The notes beneath the pieces are model-generated. The model was given only the letters and a program-made list of their open reading frames with translations. It searched no databases and had not been told where the DNA came from. 31,342 bases of DNA from an uncultured Parabacteroides sp. (GTDB lineage: Bacteria; Bacteroidota; Bacteroidia; Bacteroidales; Tannerellaceae): assembly GCA_937890135.1 (NCBI GenBank), contig CALBYC010000207.1, forward strand, positions 1-31,342. Direction: 5' to 3'. A program made the position numbers and the translations under genes. Positions 1-7,339 of the stretch are shown here, one piece after another; the stretch's first letter is position 1; each line of letters begins with the position of its first letter.

Positions 1-52
1 GAGCATAACCTTGCCAAGGTTAGGGTCGCGGGTTCGAGTCCCGTCTTCCGCT
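1..52 (+). tRNA. tRNA-Gly (anticodon GCC), 3' part
   Basis: This is the 3' part of a glycine tRNA cut by the window start. The anticodon stem-loop is TAACC (6-10), TTGCCAA loop (11-17) and GGTTA (18-22), with anticodon GCC at 13-15. The T arm GGGTTCGAGTCCC follows, then the acceptor 3' strand CTTCCGC (45-51) and discriminator T at 52. CCA is not encoded. A Rho-independent terminator starts 12 bases later. Confidence 0.95.
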
Positions 53-63
53 CTGCTTCCATA

Positions 64-97
64 AGCCCCATGGCTCTTCGGAGTTGTGGGGCTTTTT
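64..97 (+). terminator. Terminator of tRNA-Gly
   Basis: AGCCCCA (64-70) pairs with TGGGGCT (87-93). The inner stem is closed by a stable TTCG tetraloop (77-80), and the 3' arm runs into five T residues (93-97). This is a typical Rho-independent terminator. Confidence 0.85.
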
Positions 98-119
98 CTG
101 TATATCAGATAAACTTCAA

Positions 120-584
120 ATGGGTGATGTAGGTCTTAATGTGTTGTGTTATACATCAAAAAAACTCTTTCTAATGGAGAGCATCCTTATCTATCTTTTT
201 TCTTTGTATGAGAAATATTATCGTCCGTCCAATGAACGATTGTATGCTGAAAAGATGGCAGGACTATATGAAATGTCTTTAGCTCATATGATAGTTTTGG
301 AACTGTTTGGAAGTTACTACCATCCAGATTATATTCCACTTACCAAAGCATTGGTGGATTGTTATGCTGACGGATTGAATAATTACGGTAGAGCCATTGA
401 ATTGCAAAAACAAATTTGTGAACGAATTGAGAAGGTAGAGCCAGAAGGAAAAGCGAGTGAAAGCTATGGGCGTGAATTGGCTGGATTAGCAAATTTTTAT
501 TTGGCCATTAATGATACAATTCGTACAGATTCCTGTTTGCTGGAATTGCGAAAGAATCCGTATATGGAAAAATTGTTTCAATAG
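120..584 (+). CDS. TPR-like protein fragment
   Basis: The open frame gives about 154 residues from ATG 120, or 136 from ATG 174; a TTG start at 84 would lie inside the tRNA terminator and is unlikely. The C-terminal half resembles kinesin-light-chain-type tetratricopeptide repeats: a helix with YGRAIELQKQICERIEK, then a second with GRELAGLANFYLAINDT and SCLLELRK. Such repeats in Bacteroidetes usually belong to much longer proteins with several repeats and often a CHAT or kinase domain. Here there are only about two repeats, no signal peptide, no Shine-Dalgarno site and no recognisable -7 element upstream. It may be the remnant of a longer gene that was cut when DNA inserted or was deleted next to the tRNA. 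No specific function can be given. Confidence 0.4.
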   Translation: MGDVGLNVLCYTSKKLFLMESILIYLFSLYEKYYRPSNERLYAEKMAGLYEMSLAHMIVLELFGSYYHPDYIPLTKALVDCYADGLNNYGRAIELQKQICERIEKVEPEGKASESYGRELAGLANFYLAINDTIRTDSCLLELRKNPYMEKLFQ

Positions 585-892
585 CAATGAATTGCATGTA
601 TGAGGAATTATTGAATTTTGATTTGAAAAATAAGGTCTACCACCCGGTAGAAGATAGAGGGAATAGCTTTAGGGGCTTTTTTATGCACTTTTTGACTTGG
701 GCTTTACAGCCAAATGAATGAACCTCCCAATATTATAAAGAAAAAAAGAAAACAACACTATTTTATGACCTTTTCAAAGAATAATTATACTATAATGAAT
801 GCCTGAAGATTTATTAAAAGAATATTATTCCAAATTAAAGTATATAAAAAAGATATTACGCCATATTTAGTATCTGGTTTAGGTTTTATCAC
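585..892. other. Intergenic region, no gene seen
   Basis: AT-rich spacer between the TPR-like fragment and the MetY-like gene. It holds a 6-bp hairpin, TCTACC (636-641) / GGTAGA (646-651), followed 25 bases later by a T-run (about 675-681) that may end transcription of the upstream ORF, and a second small dyad near 696-712. I see no coding frame with support. Confidence 0.5.
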
Positions 893-900
893 TAAATTTG
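893..900 (+). promoter_or_regulatory. -7 element of the MetY-like gene
   Basis: TAAATTTG matches the Bacteroidetes -7 consensus TAnnTTTG. A weak TTTA at 866-869 could act as -33, but its spacing (23) is long. Transcription would start near 906, downstream of the longest in-frame start (898), which supports translation from ATG 943. Confidence 0.55.
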
Positions 901-942
901 CCGCTGCATATAGAAGATAAATATATAATAAAAGAAAAGGAA

Positions 943-2115
943 ATGAAAAAACAAACCCAAGCTATCCATACCCAATTCCAACGCCGGGATGCTTATAATG
1001 CATTGAGCATGCCGGTGTATCATACGGCTGCCTACGAGTTTGACGATGCCGACAGCATGTCGGATGCATTTTGTGGACGGACGGACTCTCCTGACTATTC
1101 TCGGGTGATGAATCCTACGGTAACTTTTCTTGAGAATAAGGTGAGGTCCCTCACCGGTGCTGCGGACGTTATCGCCCTGAGTTCCGGTATGGCGGCCATC
1201 AGCAACACCCTGTTCTCGGTAGCATCCGCCGGCAAGAATATCGTCACATCGCGCCACCTGTTCGGTAACACCTATGCGCTCATTACCGGAACGTTGCCTC
1301 GTTTCGGAGTATCCCCAAAACTTTGCGACCTGACAGACATCCAGTCCGTGGAGAGTGCTGTGGATCGCGATACTTGTTGCATCTATTTGGAAATCATCAC
1401 CAATCCGCAGATGGAGGTTGCGGATCTGCAGGCGCTCTCCCTGATTGCTCACAGAATGGGTATCCCCCTCATAGCCGACACCACGCTCATTCCTTTCACG
1501 GAATTCAGTTCGCATAGCCTTGGAGTAGACATAGAAGTGGTTTCCAGTACCAAATATTTGTCCGGTGGAGCTACTTCCATCGGTGGACTAGTCATAGATT
1601 ACGGGAGCTGTTCCGGATTCGGCAAACGCATGCGAACGGAAATGCTTCTCAACCTAGGAGCTTATATGACCCCGCATGTAGCCTACATGCAGACCATCGG
1701 ACTAGAGACACTGGATGCACGTTATCGGGTACAGTCCGCCAATGCCGCCATAGTTGCGAAACAGCTCCGTACCCTGCCCAACATCCGGCATGTGAATTAT
1801 GTAGGGCTGGAGAATAACCCGTATCATGCGCTGGCACAAAGACAGTTCGGTCCCACTGCAGGTGCCATGATAACGATAGAGCTTGAAAGTCGCGAGGCAT
1901 GCGTCCGCTTCATCAACCGCCTGAAGCTGATACGCCGCGCCACCAACCTGTTCGACAACAAGACGCTCGCCATCCATCCGGCAAGCACTATTTTCGGGCT
2001 GTTTACCGAAGCACAGAGGCGTGAGATGGATGTAAAAGATACGACTATCCGTCTTTCCATCGGGCTGGAGGACACGGACGATCTGTTAGAGGATATCCGA
2101 CAGGCATTGAGCTAA
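943..2115 (+). CDS. MetY-like Cys/Met-metabolism PLP enzyme
   Basis: A 390-residue member of the Cys/Met metabolism PLP family (fold type I). Seen: the YSRVMNPT motif near residue 53, SSGMAAISNTL in the cofactor-binding loop, and SSTKYLSGG with the Schiff-base lysine at about residue 204. The C-terminal part (GAMITIEL, NKTLAIHPAST) is most like O-acetylhomoserine sulfhydrylases, which make homocysteine from an acetylated homoserine and a sulfur donor. Methionine gamma-lyase or cystathionine lyase activity cannot be excluded from sequence alone. ATG 943 is chosen because it follows GAAAAGGAA and lies downstream of the predicted transcription start. It is followed after 38 bases by a MalY/PatB-like gene, so the two are probably one operon. 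The coding sequence is clearly GC-richer than purB and the 10-14 kb operon, hinting at acquisition. Confidence 0.85.
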   Translation: MKKQTQAIHTQFQRRDAYNALSMPVYHTAAYEFDDADSMSDAFCGRTDSPDYSRVMNPTVTFLENKVRSLTGAADVIALSSGMAAISNTLFSVASAGKNIVTSRHLFGNTYALITGTLPRFGVSPKLCDLTDIQSVESAVDRDTCCIYLEIITNPQMEVADLQALSLIAHRMGIPLIADTTLIPFTEFSSHSLGVDIEVVSSTKYLSGGATSIGGLVIDYGSCSGFGKRMRTEMLLNLGAYMTPHVAYMQTIGLETLDARYRVQSANAAIVAKQLRTLPNIRHVNYVGLENNPYHALAQRQFGPTAGAMITIELESREACVRFINRLKLIRRATNLFDNKTLAIHPASTIFGLFTEAQRREMDVKDTTIRLSIGLEDTDDLLEDIRQALS

Positions 2116-2153
2116 CAATCAAATGGGAATAATCATTAAAGACTGAAGCAAAT

Positions 2154-3332
2154 ATGGAAAGATACGATTTTGACAAAATTGTAGATCGAAGGGGAACAGG
2201 CGCCCTGAAAGTAGACGCACTGCAGGAGCGCTACGGTAACTCAGAGTTGCTTCCCTTATGGGTGGCTGATATGGATTTTGAGACTCCTTCATTCATTATC
2301 AGAGCACTACGCCAACGATTGGAACATCCGCTGTTCGGTTATACGACGGAACCGGAAGAATACAAGGCGGCTATCATCGATTGGATTGCCTCACATCATG
2401 GATGGAGGGTGAAACCAGAGTGGTTGTCATACATCCCCGGAATAGTGAAAGGTATTGGAATGGCCATCAACGTATTTGTGAAAGAGGATGAGAAAGTCAT
2501 CATTCAGCCTCCCGTCTACCACCCCTTCCGCATAACCCCTCAGGAGAACGGGCGTGAAGTGGTATATAATCCGCTACGGAAGAATGAAGACGGCTCCTAT
2601 AGCATGGATTTCGAGAATCTTGAGGCCGTGGCTGACGAGAAATGCCGGATGCTGATTCTCTCTAACCCACATAACCCCGGCGGTATCGTATGGGACAGGG
2701 AGACACTTATCCGCCTGGCGGAATTTTGTTACCGCCGTGGCATCCTTGTCATCTCCGACGAGATACATTGCGATATGGCGTTGTGGGGCAACAGACACAT
2801 TCCGTTCGCCACGGTCTCCGAGGAGGCTTCCGCATGCAGCATTACATTCGGGGCACCTTCCAAGACATTCAATATCCCCGGCATCGTCAGTTCCTATGCC
2901 ATTGTCCCTGACAGAAACATACGCCGCCGTTTCTTCGGATGGCTGAAGGCGAACGAACTGGACGAGGCCCCGCTTTTCGCCCCTATAGCCACCATTGCGG
3001 CCTTCAGGGAAGGTGACCCCTGGCGCAGGGAGATGCTCCGCTATGTGGAGGGAAATATCGATTTTGTAATGAACTATTGCAAGGAGTATTTGCCAGCTGT
3101 CAAGCCTCTGCTTCCGCAAGCTTCATTTTTAATATGGCTGGACTGCCGTGCCCTGAAGCTGAATCACGACCGTTTGTTGCATCTTTTTATAAACAAGGCC
3201 CGCCTGGCGTTGAATGACGGCGCGATGTTTGGTCCTGGCGGCGATGGATTCATGCGGATGAATGTGGGCACTCCCAGAGCAGTGCTTCGGCAGGCAATGG
3301 AACAGCTCCGGCAAGCGGTGGAGGCATTATGA
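2154..3332 (+). CDS. MalY/PatB family C-S lyase (cystathionine beta-lyase type)
   Basis: A full-length 392-residue aminotransferase-fold PLP enzyme of the MalY/PatB group. Seen: LPLWVADMDFETP near residue 35, typical of this group; SNPHNPGG (about 171-178); ISDEIHCDM (about 200-208), whose Asp contacts the pyridine nitrogen; and GAPSKTFNIPG with the Schiff-base lysine at about residue 237. The family cleaves the C-S bond of cystathionine or related S-alkyl cysteines to a thiol, pyruvate and ammonia. With the upstream MetY-like enzyme it would let the cell exchange sulfur between cysteine and homocysteine. Its TGA stop (3330-3332) overlaps an ATG at 3329, but the frame from that ATG runs only 27 codons, because the next gene is broken. 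Codon use is GC-rich like its upstream partner. Confidence 0.9.
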   Translation: MERYDFDKIVDRRGTGALKVDALQERYGNSELLPLWVADMDFETPSFIIRALRQRLEHPLFGYTTEPEEYKAAIIDWIASHHGWRVKPEWLSYIPGIVKGIGMAINVFVKEDEKVIIQPPVYHPFRITPQENGREVVYNPLRKNEDGSYSMDFENLEAVADEKCRMLILSNPHNPGGIVWDRETLIRLAEFCYRRGILVISDEIHCDMALWGNRHIPFATVSEEASACSITFGAPSKTFNIPGIVSSYAIVPDRNIRRRFFGWLKANELDEAPLFAPIATIAAFREGDPWRREMLRYVEGNIDFVMNYCKEYLPAVKPLLPQASFLIWLDCRALKLNHDRLLHLFINKARLALNDGAMFGPGGDGFMRMNVGTPRAVLRQAMEQLRQAVEAL

Positions 3333-3590
3333 ACACTTTACGTACTACTTCGGGAAGCCGTTTTTCAACGTGTGCAGTATTATCAATGCCCGTGCCGGCG
3401 TTGACTACTTAAAATATCTGACCGGAACTGGAGAACTTCTGACCGACCGTCTGCTGACATTCGATGCCAGGACCATTCCACCGGATAGAGTCTTGCCGGC
3501 AAAGCGATTGTCCCTTGTGTGGATTACACACCCCGTGATAAAAGAGTTAGTCAGCTATGAACAGCCGGTGTGCGATTTGAAAACACACTC
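3331..3590 (+). pseudogene. Broken BioB-like / ThiF-MoeB-like fusion remnant
   Basis: No intact gene here, but recognisable pieces. In frame 1, 3346-3399 reads YFGKPFFNVCSIINARAG, like the part of biotin synthase (BioB) just before its radical-SAM cysteines, which are absent. Directly joined is a piece reading LKYLTGTGELLTDRLLTFDA (3409-3468), typical of the C-terminal region of ThiF/MoeB/HesA adenylyltransferases. The reading then moves to frame 2, where 3473-3535 gives PFHRIES...DCPLCGLHTP with the expected zinc-knuckle CPxCG at 3509-3523, and returns to frame 1 at 3535 for VIKELVSYEQPVCDLK. Two compensating frameshifts plus missing N-terminal domains show a pseudogene. The ThiF assignment is firmer than the BioB one, which rests on about 18 residues. 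Confidence 0.7.
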
Positions 3591-3857
3591 CGCTACATGA
3601 TGCGCAGGAACAACGGCGCCACGCTTGAAGAACTGCTGGATGCAAGCAAGGCTCTTGGCATTCACATGTATGCTTGCGAAATAGCGATGCACATACTCGG
3701 ATTGGAAAAAGACGACTTTATCCACGAAGTGGAGGATATGTCAGGAGTGGCTACTTTCCTGAAACTATCCCCGCAGCCTACAGGAGCAAGGTTACACAAG
3801 GTGCTTTGCGTGCAACATGTGGAAGGGAGCATTTACAAAATAATGATAGAAAAATAA
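3591..3857 (+). pseudogene. DsrE-like sulfurtransferase C-terminal fragment
   Basis: The open frame (ATG 3597, or GTG 3570) reads MMRRNNGATLEELLDASKAL, then HMYACEIAMHILGLEKDDF and DMSGVATFL. This is the pattern of the C-terminal half of DsrE/DsrF/DrsH-like proteins, including the cysteine (ACEIAM) that carries sulfane sulfur in that family. The usual N-terminal half, with its first beta strand and the long loop of about 70 residues, is missing. The last 30 residues after VATFLKL do not resemble the family and may be read-through into other DNA. It could still be expressed as a short protein, but I treat it as a remnant, in line with the broken ThiF-like sequence directly before it. Family members relay sulfur to carrier proteins such as TusA or ThiS-like proteins. 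Confidence 0.65.
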
Positions 3858-3875
3858 GATGTTGAACTTTTCTAT

Positions 3876-3930
3876 ACAACAATAGCGACTGTCGCTATAA
3901 ACCTAATAGTTGCAGTCGCTATTGTTTTGT
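3876..3930. terminator. Bidirectional terminator-like hairpin
   Basis: AACAATAGCGACTG (3878-3891) and CAGTCGCTATTGTT (3913-3926) are a perfect 14-bp inverted repeat with a 21-base loop. T-rich sequence follows on the plus strand (TTTTGTTG). It sits between the convergent ends of the sulfur-gene remnant and the GH10 gene, so it can serve both. The 5' arm also contains its own short dyad GCGACTGTCGC. Confidence 0.65.
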
Positions 3931-3978
3931 TGCACCTATATGTTGCAGCCGGGGGCTATTGCCGGATTCTGCAGATTG

Positions 3979-5532
3979 TCATTTTAAATGATACTCTATC
4001 GTCTGTCCGTCGCCATTCCGGTCGGTATAGGTAATCCTGTATTTGCCTTTGAAACCACGAAATTTGATTTCCCCGTTTTTGTTTGGTTTCACTGTCATAT
4101 TCGTCTTCCACTCATGATTGATCAAGTTGTCCAACGCATAAAAAGCCTGTTTCGGTTCCATATTCCGCGAGAACAATCCGGAAACGGAAGGTTCACCCGG
4201 TGCGCCGCAATCATCCACAACATTCCACCACGTGATTCCCATCATGTTCTTCACGCTGAACCAAATGCGATACAAGTTTTGAGCTATGATAGCCTGTATC
4301 TTCTGCCCGCGTTCGTCGTTGCCCGGAGAGGTTATCGTGATTTCGCTCAGATGTATTGGCAAACCGGTTTCCGCTATGCGGTTCATGAGCGTCCAAATCT
4401 GATCGGGTGTCTTGTCTTCCTTTCCAGCTGCAATATCCAAACATTGCTGCGGGTTGAACAGGTGCATTTGTGAACCGGCTACATCAATCCGAGCCTTCCG
4501 TTTCATCAAGTCCTTAATCTGTTCCGGATATTCCGGTCCTGTCCAATAATCATTGATGTTCAGCAAGACATTGTCGGAGAAGACCTCTTCAGCCGTCTTA
4601 AAGGCTTCATACGTGTAATCGCCCGGCATAATCCCGTAAGTACTCTTACACAGTTTCGAGCCAGGAACCATCTCCCCTTTCGCAAAATCGGCAGCACTCT
4701 CGTTCACAACATCCCAACTACCCACTCGGTCGCCATAATACTTGGCGATTTCTACGATACGCTTGGCAAACAAATTCTTCAGCGTCTTCGCCAATTCCGG
4801 GAACTTTGCCTCCAACTGGGCAACTGTCATATTTTCATATTCTTCCGTATATTTCTCCCCGTCCATGTAGTTTCGCAGATTGGCATATTCAATAACCAGC
4901 CGGTCCATCTCTTTCTTTTCTTCCGGCGTCATCATCTCGCCGATGATCCAATTGGGATTATGCCATTTCCTATTTCCCCAAATAATCGGATGACCGTGCA
5001 CCGGCACTCCTTTACTCAGGCAATATTCAACCGCTGGATCCGGAGCTGGCCGCCGCCAGTGAGGTTGATTTTTGGGGTCAGTCTGCCTGTTCCAATAGGC
5101 CTCCGTGTCCCAATACTCTTCCCGGAAACGGGGACGGTTGGGTTGCATCTCCAGCGTCTTCCAATAGAACGCCACTGTCGCCCGGTTGAACAATGTGCCG
5201 TACAGCTCTTTATACTTTTGGTTTGCCGCCGGCGAACCCAGCTGATTGAAGTTGAACATGTGGGCCCCGAACACGAAATCATGTGAAATCTGTTCTATCT
5301 TGACCTCCGAACCAGTATCCACATTTTCCAAATCAACGATTGCGTTCGCTTTCCGATAGGTCTCGATGTCCCTGTCAATCTTGGCTTGTACCTTCGGATT
5401 CCAAATCTTCCAATAAGCTTCGCTCATGATCTTTTCCTTATCCTCTTTCGCACTTTTCGGGAAAGGACTTTGCGCATAAAGCGCAACTGAACTTAAAACG
5501 ATACTGACCGCCGTCAAAATAATCTTCTTCAT
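3979..5532 (-). CDS. Secreted GH10 glycoside hydrolase (endo-xylanase family)
   Basis: A 517-residue protein with an N-terminal signal peptide (cleavage probably after ALYA, residue 20; no lipobox cysteine), then a GH10 (beta/alpha)8 barrel. Seen: HGHPIIWGNRKWHNPNW at about 179-195, WDVVNES with the acid/base Glu278, and IHLSEITI with the nucleophile Glu397; TWWNVVDDCG (434-443) is the late-barrel Trp motif. The last 60 residues form a short beta-rich tail. The family hydrolyses beta-1,4-xylan internally; some Bacteroidetes members act on other plant glycans, so the substrate is not certain. The gene stands alone, with no SusC/SusD pair in view. Its start is supported by an AGGAG motif about 9 bases upstream, one of the few clear ribosome sites in the window. 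Confidence 0.9.
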   Translation of the reverse strand: MKKIILTAVSIVLSSVALYAQSPFPKSAKEDKEKIMSEAYWKIWNPKVQAKIDRDIETYRKANAIVDLENVDTGSEVKIEQISHDFVFGAHMFNFNQLGSPAANQKYKELYGTLFNRATVAFYWKTLEMQPNRPRFREEYWDTEAYWNRQTDPKNQPHWRRPAPDPAVEYCLSKGVPVHGHPIIWGNRKWHNPNWIIGEMMTPEEKKEMDRLVIEYANLRNYMDGEKYTEEYENMTVAQLEAKFPELAKTLKNLFAKRIVEIAKYYGDRVGSWDVVNESAADFAKGEMVPGSKLCKSTYGIMPGDYTYEAFKTAEEVFSDNVLLNINDYWTGPEYPEQIKDLMKRKARIDVAGSQMHLFNPQQCLDIAAGKEDKTPDQIWTLMNRIAETGLPIHLSEITITSPGNDERGQKIQAIIAQNLYRIWFSVKNMMGITWWNVVDDCGAPGEPSVSGLFSRNMEPKQAFYALDNLINHEWKTNMTVKPNKNGEIKFRGFKGKYRITYTDRNGDGQTIEYHLK

Positions 5533-5622
5533 AAAAACATCTCCTCAACATTAATAAGTGAAAAAACTATTGTCTAACTCGTTGGCGGAATTGAATTAGC
5601 CGTAGAGCCAAACAGGCAAGTG

Positions 5623-5630
5623 CAAATATA
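5623..5630 (-). promoter_or_regulatory. -7 element of the GH10 gene
   Basis: On the minus strand this reads TATATTTG, a full match to TAnnTTTG. It lies about 90 bases before the GH10 start codon. I see no clear -33 TTTG at the right distance. Confidence 0.5.
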
Positions 5631-5639
5631 ATAAAAAAA

Positions 5640-5884
5640 CGTTTTTGTGGCCAGGATGTCTTTATTAGATATTTTTCCCCCTTCGTGCCCGCTCCCCGGT
5701 TGCGAACAAATTCCCAAAAGCTTACTATCTCTTTGGAAAAAGGCCGCGGGCTTTTTGAAAAAAACATGGCGGGCAAGGCCGGCTTGCCCAAGGAGATTCG
5801 TCACACATGCAATGATTATAGAATAGAAGAAAAAAGAAATTTGAAAAATATATCCATAATGAATGATAAATACAGAAAATGCAT
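5640..5884. other. Intergenic region with two adjacent dyads, no gene seen
   Basis: Spacer between the divergent GH10 and purB genes. It includes an A-run/T-run dyad (AAAAAGGCC...GGGCTTTTT, about 5739-5758) and a 7-bp hairpin GGGCAAG (5771-5777) / CTTGCCC (5783-5789), in a segment GC-richer than its flanks. A 75-codon open frame (5685-5912) has no family resemblance and overlaps the purB promoter; I do not accept it. Confidence 0.4.
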
Positions 5885-5892
5885 TAACTTTG
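5885..5892 (+). promoter_or_regulatory. -7 element of purB
   Basis: TAACTTTG matches TAnnTTTG and lies 37 bases before the purB ATG. No clear -33 TTTG is present at the expected distance. Confidence 0.55.
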
Positions 5893-5929
5893 CATCACTA
5901 CATATTATGTAATAATGTATTGAAGAAAA

Positions 5930-7273
5930 ATGGTATTATCAACATTGACAGCCATTTCGCCCGTAGATGGGCGTTATTGGAACAAAGCTGAAAACCTTGC
6001 AGCTTATTTTTCAGAGTTTGCGCTGATTCGTTATCGGGTTCGCGTGGAAATCGAATATTTGATTGCTCTGTCCGAATATCTTCCGCAATTAAGCGATTTA
6101 AATACGGAAGAGATAAAAGCATGGCTTCGGAATGTGTATTTGGATTTTTCGGAAGACGATGCCTTGCGCGTAAAAGATATAGAAAAGGAGACCAACCATG
6201 ATGTGAAAGCGGTCGAATATTTCATCAAGGAGAAGACAGACCATTTTTTTGCAGAAAAGTACCATGAATTTATTCACTTTGGATTGACGTCGCAGGATAT
6301 AAACAACACTGCCTTCCCCCTTTCTCTAAAGGAGGCGATGGAGAATGTGTACTATCCAGGCTTGCAGGACGTGATTAATGCATTGGAACATTACGCTAAT
6401 GAATGGATGGATATTCCGATGTTGGCGAAGACCCATGGGCAACCTGCTTCTCCTACCCGTTTAGGCAAAGAAATCATGGTGTTTGTGTACAGATTGAAGC
6501 AGCAGTTGGAATTATTAAGAGCTGTTCCCGTATCGGCCAAGTTTGGGGGTGCGACCGGCAATTTCAATGCGCACCACGTGGCTTACCCGCAATATGATTG
6601 GAAAGCGTTTGCCAATAAATTCGTGAGTGAGTCATTGGGCTTGAAAAGGGAAGAATGGACGACTCAGATTTCCAATTATGATAACCTGGGTGCCATTTTT
6701 GATGGTATGAAACGGATTAACACGATTCTGATAGACTTGAACCGCGACTTTTGGCAATACATTTCGATGGAGTATTTCAAACAGAAGATCAAAGCCGGTG
6801 AAGTCGGATCGTCGGCAATGCCCCATAAGGTTAATCCGATCGATTTTGAAAATGCGGAAGGGAATTTGGGCATGGCCAATGCGATTCTGGAACATTTATC
6901 CACCAAATTGCCCATCTCCCGGTTGCAGCGGGATTTGACGGATTCCACAGTCCTTCGCAACGTGGGAGTCCCCATGGCCCATATCGAAATCGCATTTAAG
7001 AGTTTAATGAAAGGTTTAGGCAAATTGCTGTTGAACGAACGCGCCATTTCCGCCGATCTTGACAAATGTTGGGCGGTAGTGGCTGAAGGGATCCAAACCA
7101 TCCTGCGTCGTGAAGGCTACCCTAAGCCTTATGAAGCCCTAAAGGCATTGACGCGTACCAATGCAGGAATAACCGAACAGTCTATCAAGGATTTCATTGA
7201 AACGTTGCAGGTGAGTGATGAGGTCAAAGCTGAATTGAGAGCAATAACACCTCATAATTACACCGGCATTTAA
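5930..7273 (+). CDS. purB: Adenylosuccinate lyase
   Basis: A 447-residue member of the fumarase/aspartase superfamily. It catalyses two cytosolic steps of purine synthesis: SAICAR to AICAR, and adenylosuccinate to AMP, each releasing fumarate. Seen: the N-terminal SPVDGRYW, KAKTHGQPASPT-like segment (LAKTHGQPASPTRLG) with the active-site His, and the family signature GSSAMPHKVNPIDFEN at about residues 296-311. Length and signature match the longer, E. coli-like PurB branch. ATG 5930 is the only good start, shortly after the promoter; the ribosome site is weak (GAAGAAAA), as usual in this phylum. It is followed by a pseudouridine synthase gene 66 bases downstream. Confidence 0.97.
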   Translation: MVLSTLTAISPVDGRYWNKAENLAAYFSEFALIRYRVRVEIEYLIALSEYLPQLSDLNTEEIKAWLRNVYLDFSEDDALRVKDIEKETNHDVKAVEYFIKEKTDHFFAEKYHEFIHFGLTSQDINNTAFPLSLKEAMENVYYPGLQDVINALEHYANEWMDIPMLAKTHGQPASPTRLGKEIMVFVYRLKQQLELLRAVPVSAKFGGATGNFNAHHVAYPQYDWKAFANKFVSESLGLKREEWTTQISNYDNLGAIFDGMKRINTILIDLNRDFWQYISMEYFKQKIKAGEVGSSAMPHKVNPIDFENAEGNLGMANAILEHLSTKLPISRLQRDLTDSTVLRNVGVPMAHIEIAFKSLMKGLGKLLLNERAISADLDKCWAVVAEGIQTILRREGYPKPYEALKALTRTNAGITEQSIKDFIETLQVSDEVKAELRAITPHNYTGI

Positions 7274-7339
7274 AAAGAATTATGCATTTGATTGCCGGGA
7301 GGCTATCACAATATATAAACCTTATTAATTATAAGCAAA

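Noticed and set aside
892..1515. 207-codon minus-strand frame antisense to the MetY-like gene
   Set aside because: It has no family resemblance and lies wholly over a well-supported plus-strand PLP enzyme; it is a shadow of GC-rich codons.
3329..3412. 27-codon frame beginning at the ATG that overlaps the patB stop
   Set aside because: The start is well placed, but the product has no resemblance and the recognisable homology is in other frames; it is a relic of the original gene start.
5567..5804. 74-76 codon minus-strand frames upstream of the GH10 gene
   Set aside because: They cover the GH10 promoter region, have no family resemblance and no ribosome site.
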